Shown here piece after piece: positions 60,420 to 64,000 of a stretch of DNA of 64,000 bases. The stretch spans positions 209,932,001 through 209,996,000 of the forward strand of contig JBITNC010000001.1 of NCBI GenBank assembly GCA_050084985.1, in the 5' to 3' direction. Under the pieces are notes generated by a model, which searched no databases, was not told the origin of the DNA, and saw nothing but the letters and a program-made list of their open reading frames with translations. The stretch is from Nageia nagi (taxonomy: Eukaryota; Pinophyta). The position numbers and the translations under genes are program-made. Within the stretch, counting starts at the first letter, position 1. The number at the start of each line of letters is the position of its first letter.

Positions 60420-61140
60420 ATTCAAACATATTAATAGCAAATTAAAAGAATCAACTCAAATAGAATAGCGAGAAAGAGAATAAAGTTCTATTTGTTATTC
60501 AATGGTATTTAGTAAGATTGGTATGGGTTCAAACTCTAGTTCAAAGAGATTTTGAAACTTAAAAAATAAAAGAGTTAATGTTTATTTTAGAATAGTTCAT
60601 AAGAATTTAAAATATAGTGAATTATTTGAGCTCTAAGGGCAAGCTATGGTATAGTAAAGAGTGAAATAAATTTTAAGATCTCTCATTCTTAAATATGATT
60701 TAATATTAGTAATTACCATTGAATAAAGTAAGGATCCAACCAAGCTTAAGCTATTAGTGTTTGTTGGATCATTGCAATTTAATGAAAACTAAAATTCAAT
60801 TAAAATTAAAAAGAAATAAATAGAATTTATTGAAAATAGAATTTGTCCTAAACTTTAATATAGGTACTAGCTTAGCTAGTAGATTTTTTACTAAAATCTA
60901 CCTAAAATTAAACTTGAAATAATAGAATTTATTGAAAATTATATTCAATAACTAAAATGAAGAAATAAATATCCAAATAGATCTTAAATATTTTTTAGTA
61001 AGGGTAAAAAAGTGGGTTTTCCAAAATTTAGGGCCCCAAAACCTGTATGCACATAAGTGTATAGATAATCTATTACATTACATTTGAAATAAAATTATCA
61101 CAAAAGTTCCTCATAGTTTAATAAGATACTATGGGCTATG
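60418..61140. other. no gene recognised
   Basis: AT-rich spacer; a 'gggttcaaactc' string near 60525 resembles a Pol III B box but has no A box at the correct spacing. Confidence 0.4.
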
Positions 61141-61149
61141 GGCTATCAT

Positions 61150-62640
61150 CCTTCTCTATTAGTTCTTGGTCACACCGTCCACACACTGGATGCACTATTG
61201 AGCTCTAATCTACCTCAAAATTTGAGTCCTTATTGAAATAATCCTATAGAAGTTATATTTCCATGCTTGAAAGTCCTTCTAAATTTTGAATTGGCCATTG
61301 GCATTTCTTTCTGGTTAGAAGCCAAAGTTACTTTCCAATGGTCCCAACCCAACTTCTTCTTGTTATATGGGTATTATATGGCCTTCATTGCCTCTTCTAT
61401 TGATTTAGTCCCATTCTTCAAAGTGTCTTCTTTTCCCATAGAATTTTTGAATTTCATTTTAGGAATAAGAGTTTGCAACTTGCTTAGACTAGTAGATTCT
61501 TAGTTGTATATGACCTTGTGATATACCCTTTATTCTTCATTATTCTTCTCATACTATTGGCTCTATGAACTTGTAGTGGGATTTTCCTTTGAATCTAAAT
61601 CTCCTGTAGCTAGAGGAGACCACTACTTTTCATCCCACTCCTTTGGAGAAGCTTAGAGATTTTAACTGACCTTCATATTATTCTATCTTAGGGGACCTAA
61701 AGGGGTGAAGTCATCTTCTTCCATAGCCCTTGTAGATAGAGGAGACTAATATTTTTCTTTCTATGTGGGTATTACCTCTTCCTCTAGATCTTCTTCTTCA
61801 TCTTTCAATTCCACCATAAATTTCTCCCTTCTCCTTGACATAGTTGCATTTTCATCCTCATTTGAATTTAAGTCATCCAAATCTAAAGAGACAATAATAA
61901 TTGGGGCTATAATAATATCCCTAGTTGGGGTATGGTCATAGTTACAAGCTACTATTAGAAGAAATTGTAGCTACTAGTTCTACTAGAGGGGATTTTAGCA
62001 TTTGTTAAACTAGAGACCTCACCCATATAGAACTAGTGTGCTCATAATCCATTAAAATTATTATTAGTCCTTAATGAATTGGAATCAATCCTTTATGATT
62101 TATAATGTATATGTCTATTGAATTATATAAAAAGTAAGGTAGGTTTATTTTGTATAATCCTTTTAAATGATTCAATAATATAACATGAACCCTAAGGAGT
62201 TCAATATATCTACCCTCTCTTAAATAATTGCATAATTACCTTGGCTACCTCATTCTAGGAGTCCTAGATTGAGGAAATTGGGTAGGTCAATTTCCTTATT
62301 TCCAAAAGGGGAATGCCCTATCCATAAAAGGCCTAAATTTTAGACAATGGTGTATGCATCTCTATACTATATCTTCACCTAGAGTTAGCCATACTCATAT
62401 TCACTTTGATATGTTCTGGGCTAATTGAAAAGTGGAATCCTTATACCACCATACTATCTCCAAATAATGTTGTGACCACTTGCTTGAGTAATTAATATTA
62501 TGGAATTCATAGCATCCAAAAACTCATATATGCCTCCATTACATAGTATATGCCAGATAATTTCATCCTATCTAATCTCTTCCTCTATAGTTTCTTCAAT
62601 CTTCTTTTGACCTATCATCCTATCTACATGTAGCTAGAAT
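61150..62640 (-). pseudogene. unrecognised retroelement-like ORF
   Basis: Read on the minus strand from about 62640. One frame runs VVTTLFGDSMVV, GFHFSISPEHIKVNMSMANS, YSIEMHTPLSKI and SCYIIESFKRIIQNKPTLLF (about 62490-62090). After a frame change it continues with an acidic stretch, LDLDDLNSNEDENATMSRRR then FMVELKDEEEDLEEEVIPT (61890-61760), and a Lys-rich tail to about 61200. Almost all stops coincide with likely Gln codons, which supports former coding. I do not recognise the family. It lies just downstream (minus orientation) of the D-type repeat, as a first ORF would lie after an LTR. Confidence 0.45.
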
Positions 62641-62749
62641 ATGGAGTGATTGTAGGTTGTCCTTTCCTTAGTATCATTTCTAGGCTACCACCCTAGAATA
62701 TAAATTAGTGTAACTCATCCTCTTATTTTATGCATGGAAAACCCTAGCA

Positions 62750-64000
62750 TTTCATACCTATTTTTTTTATTCATTTTAACACTCAAATAATCAAGGAATG
62801 GATTCAAACAATCCACATGAACTTGTTAATGTTACTAGCTAGTTAGCACCCACATGGTAAGATTAGATAAAGTTCATATTATCCAACCCTAATTAAATAT
62901 ATTTAAGTGTTCACTCCATAATATTCATCTCATTGAAAAGACACCTTAAATGTGACCCCACCATTTCTACTTCACAAACTATGTAGCAAACATTTTGGAA
63001 ATAGCATAGTGGTTTCCTATTTTGGGCCCATATCATAAGAGAGAATGTTCATCCACTAGGTTACACATCCTCATCGATGATAACCCTCCAACTCATAGGA
63101 GTAGATAGTTTTTCCTAAGAAAACTTTCTTATGATCAAGAAATATCATCTTTTATGGAATAGTCATCATATTCCTATGTGCTTAACTACAAATAGTATGA
63201 CCATTACATTACCTTCACCTAGTTACCATAGTTTTATAACTTGATATTCTCATCAAACATCATATCAAGGATATGAGACACTAGACTACCCATATCTATT
63301 AGCTAAACTCACATAGAATATGACATCCCCATGCCCATATCTTGGGGAGCCATGGGTATTGAAACAATACCCTTGAATTATTTGTATAGTCTAATTAATT
63401 TTTAATTATAGTTTAAAAATAAAAACCACACATGACCTAATGAACTTAATATAATTGATTCCAAATTAATTAATATGAATCTAAATTCCATATTAATTCC
63501 ATTCAAGAGGTATTTAAATAATTCATACATCATGTTCAAAATCAATAAGCAAAGCACATGCAAGAAGATTCAAAATAAGCTTGCTTAGAAAGTCACACAA
63601 GATATTTGCAAATACTACAAATATCCCATATGCATGGTATTATGTAATTAATACCACTTCATAAAATTCCTCATACTAATGTTTAGTAACATACCATGAG
63701 ATGACACTAAAGTAATCTATTGCTATAAAGAAAGTGCAAAGTGAATTGGTCCATACTAAAGGAATATTCTTTTGGAATGTTGTTTAGAAAAAGAAGGTTC
63801 AACCAATGAATATTCTATGTTATTTTCCTTCATTATCGAATCCATCCAAAAGTCTCCTTTTTGGTGGAATCTATCCCTTTAGGGTGACTCTTTCACCTAA
63901 TTTGTTGTCAAATTTATCTTTCCTCTTATCATTATTCACATACTATACTATAAGATCGATCATGTATTTATAAATTGATATTAGAGTTCAACATACACTT
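62750..64000 (-). repeat. D part of the E-D repeat, third copy (runs to the window end)
   Basis: The reverse complement matches 30950-31960 and the D half of the minus arm: 'aatagatatgggtag' (near 63280), 'aagatatgggcatgggg' (near 63330), 'gatatgggcccaaaataggaaac' (near 63020), 'aaatggtggggtcac' (near 62960). It continues weakly to the window edge. It precedes the unrecognised ORF at 61150-62640. Confidence 0.6.

Noticed and set aside
60490-60545. Possible tRNA-derived SINE (B-box-like gggttcaaactc)
   Set aside because: No A box at the right spacing, no cloverleaf, no poly-A/T tail or target duplication.

Overview
The window looks like transposon-dominated nuclear DNA of a seed plant, and I see no intact host gene in it. 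Three observations point there: plant Ty3/gypsy and Ty1/copia LTR retrotransposons, primer-binding sites for the plant initiator tRNA-Met, and a plant-mobile-domain (PMD) remnant. The sequence is very AT-rich (roughly 30 % GC by eye) and CpG is almost absent. Nearly every reading frame is broken by TAG/TAA where the family has Gln, or by TGA where it has Arg, as expected from long decay of methylated cytosine. An old, large plant genome such as a gymnosperm would fit; this is inference and the species cannot be named from the sequence.

Layout. 1-1.8 kb: end of a minus-strand Ty3/gypsy pol followed by a 190-bp tandem repeat. 3.2-9.66 kb: a long but dead plus-strand Ty3/gypsy element of the Tat type (gag, protease, RT, RNase H, extra plant-type RNase H, integrase), in which the extra RNase H module is present twice. 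10.5-11.2 kb: a separate 710-bp LTR. 13.2-15 kb: a broken PMD gene. 15.7-18.1 kb: a minus-strand Ty3/gypsy gag. 20.2-20.9 kb: a plus-strand protease fragment. 21.3-32 kb: two inverted copies of an unidentified repeat (called E-D here), one of them split by a solo LTR of 4.2 kb with a clean 5-bp target duplication. 32-35.5 kb: minus-strand Ty3/gypsy integrase followed by an unrecognised accessory ORF.

35.5-44.0 kb: a Ty1/copia element on the minus strand with both LTRs, primer-binding site, polypurine tract, a complete but dead gag-pol and an unusually long 2.8-kb leader. Its outer 5' LTR end is lost at a junction with the next element. 44.0-57.7 kb: a giant-LTR retrotransposon on the plus strand (LTRs about 3.9 kb without insertions, interior 4.6 kb). 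It has a primer-binding site and polypurine tract but no recognisable pol, so it resembles LARD-type non-autonomous elements. Its LTRs contain a degenerate minisatellite, and the 5' LTR carries a 1.54-kb insertion with an 8-bp target duplication. It abuts a minus-strand Ty3/gypsy gag (57.7-58.8 kb). 61.1-64 kb: an unrecognised minus-strand ORF followed by another copy of part of the E-D repeat.

The pieces do not form a host pathway; they are a stratigraphy of insertions. The most useful leads are the giant-LTR family and its shared modules, the duplicated RNase H module, and six identical octamers in the 8-bp-TSD insertion that look like deaminated bZIP palindromes.
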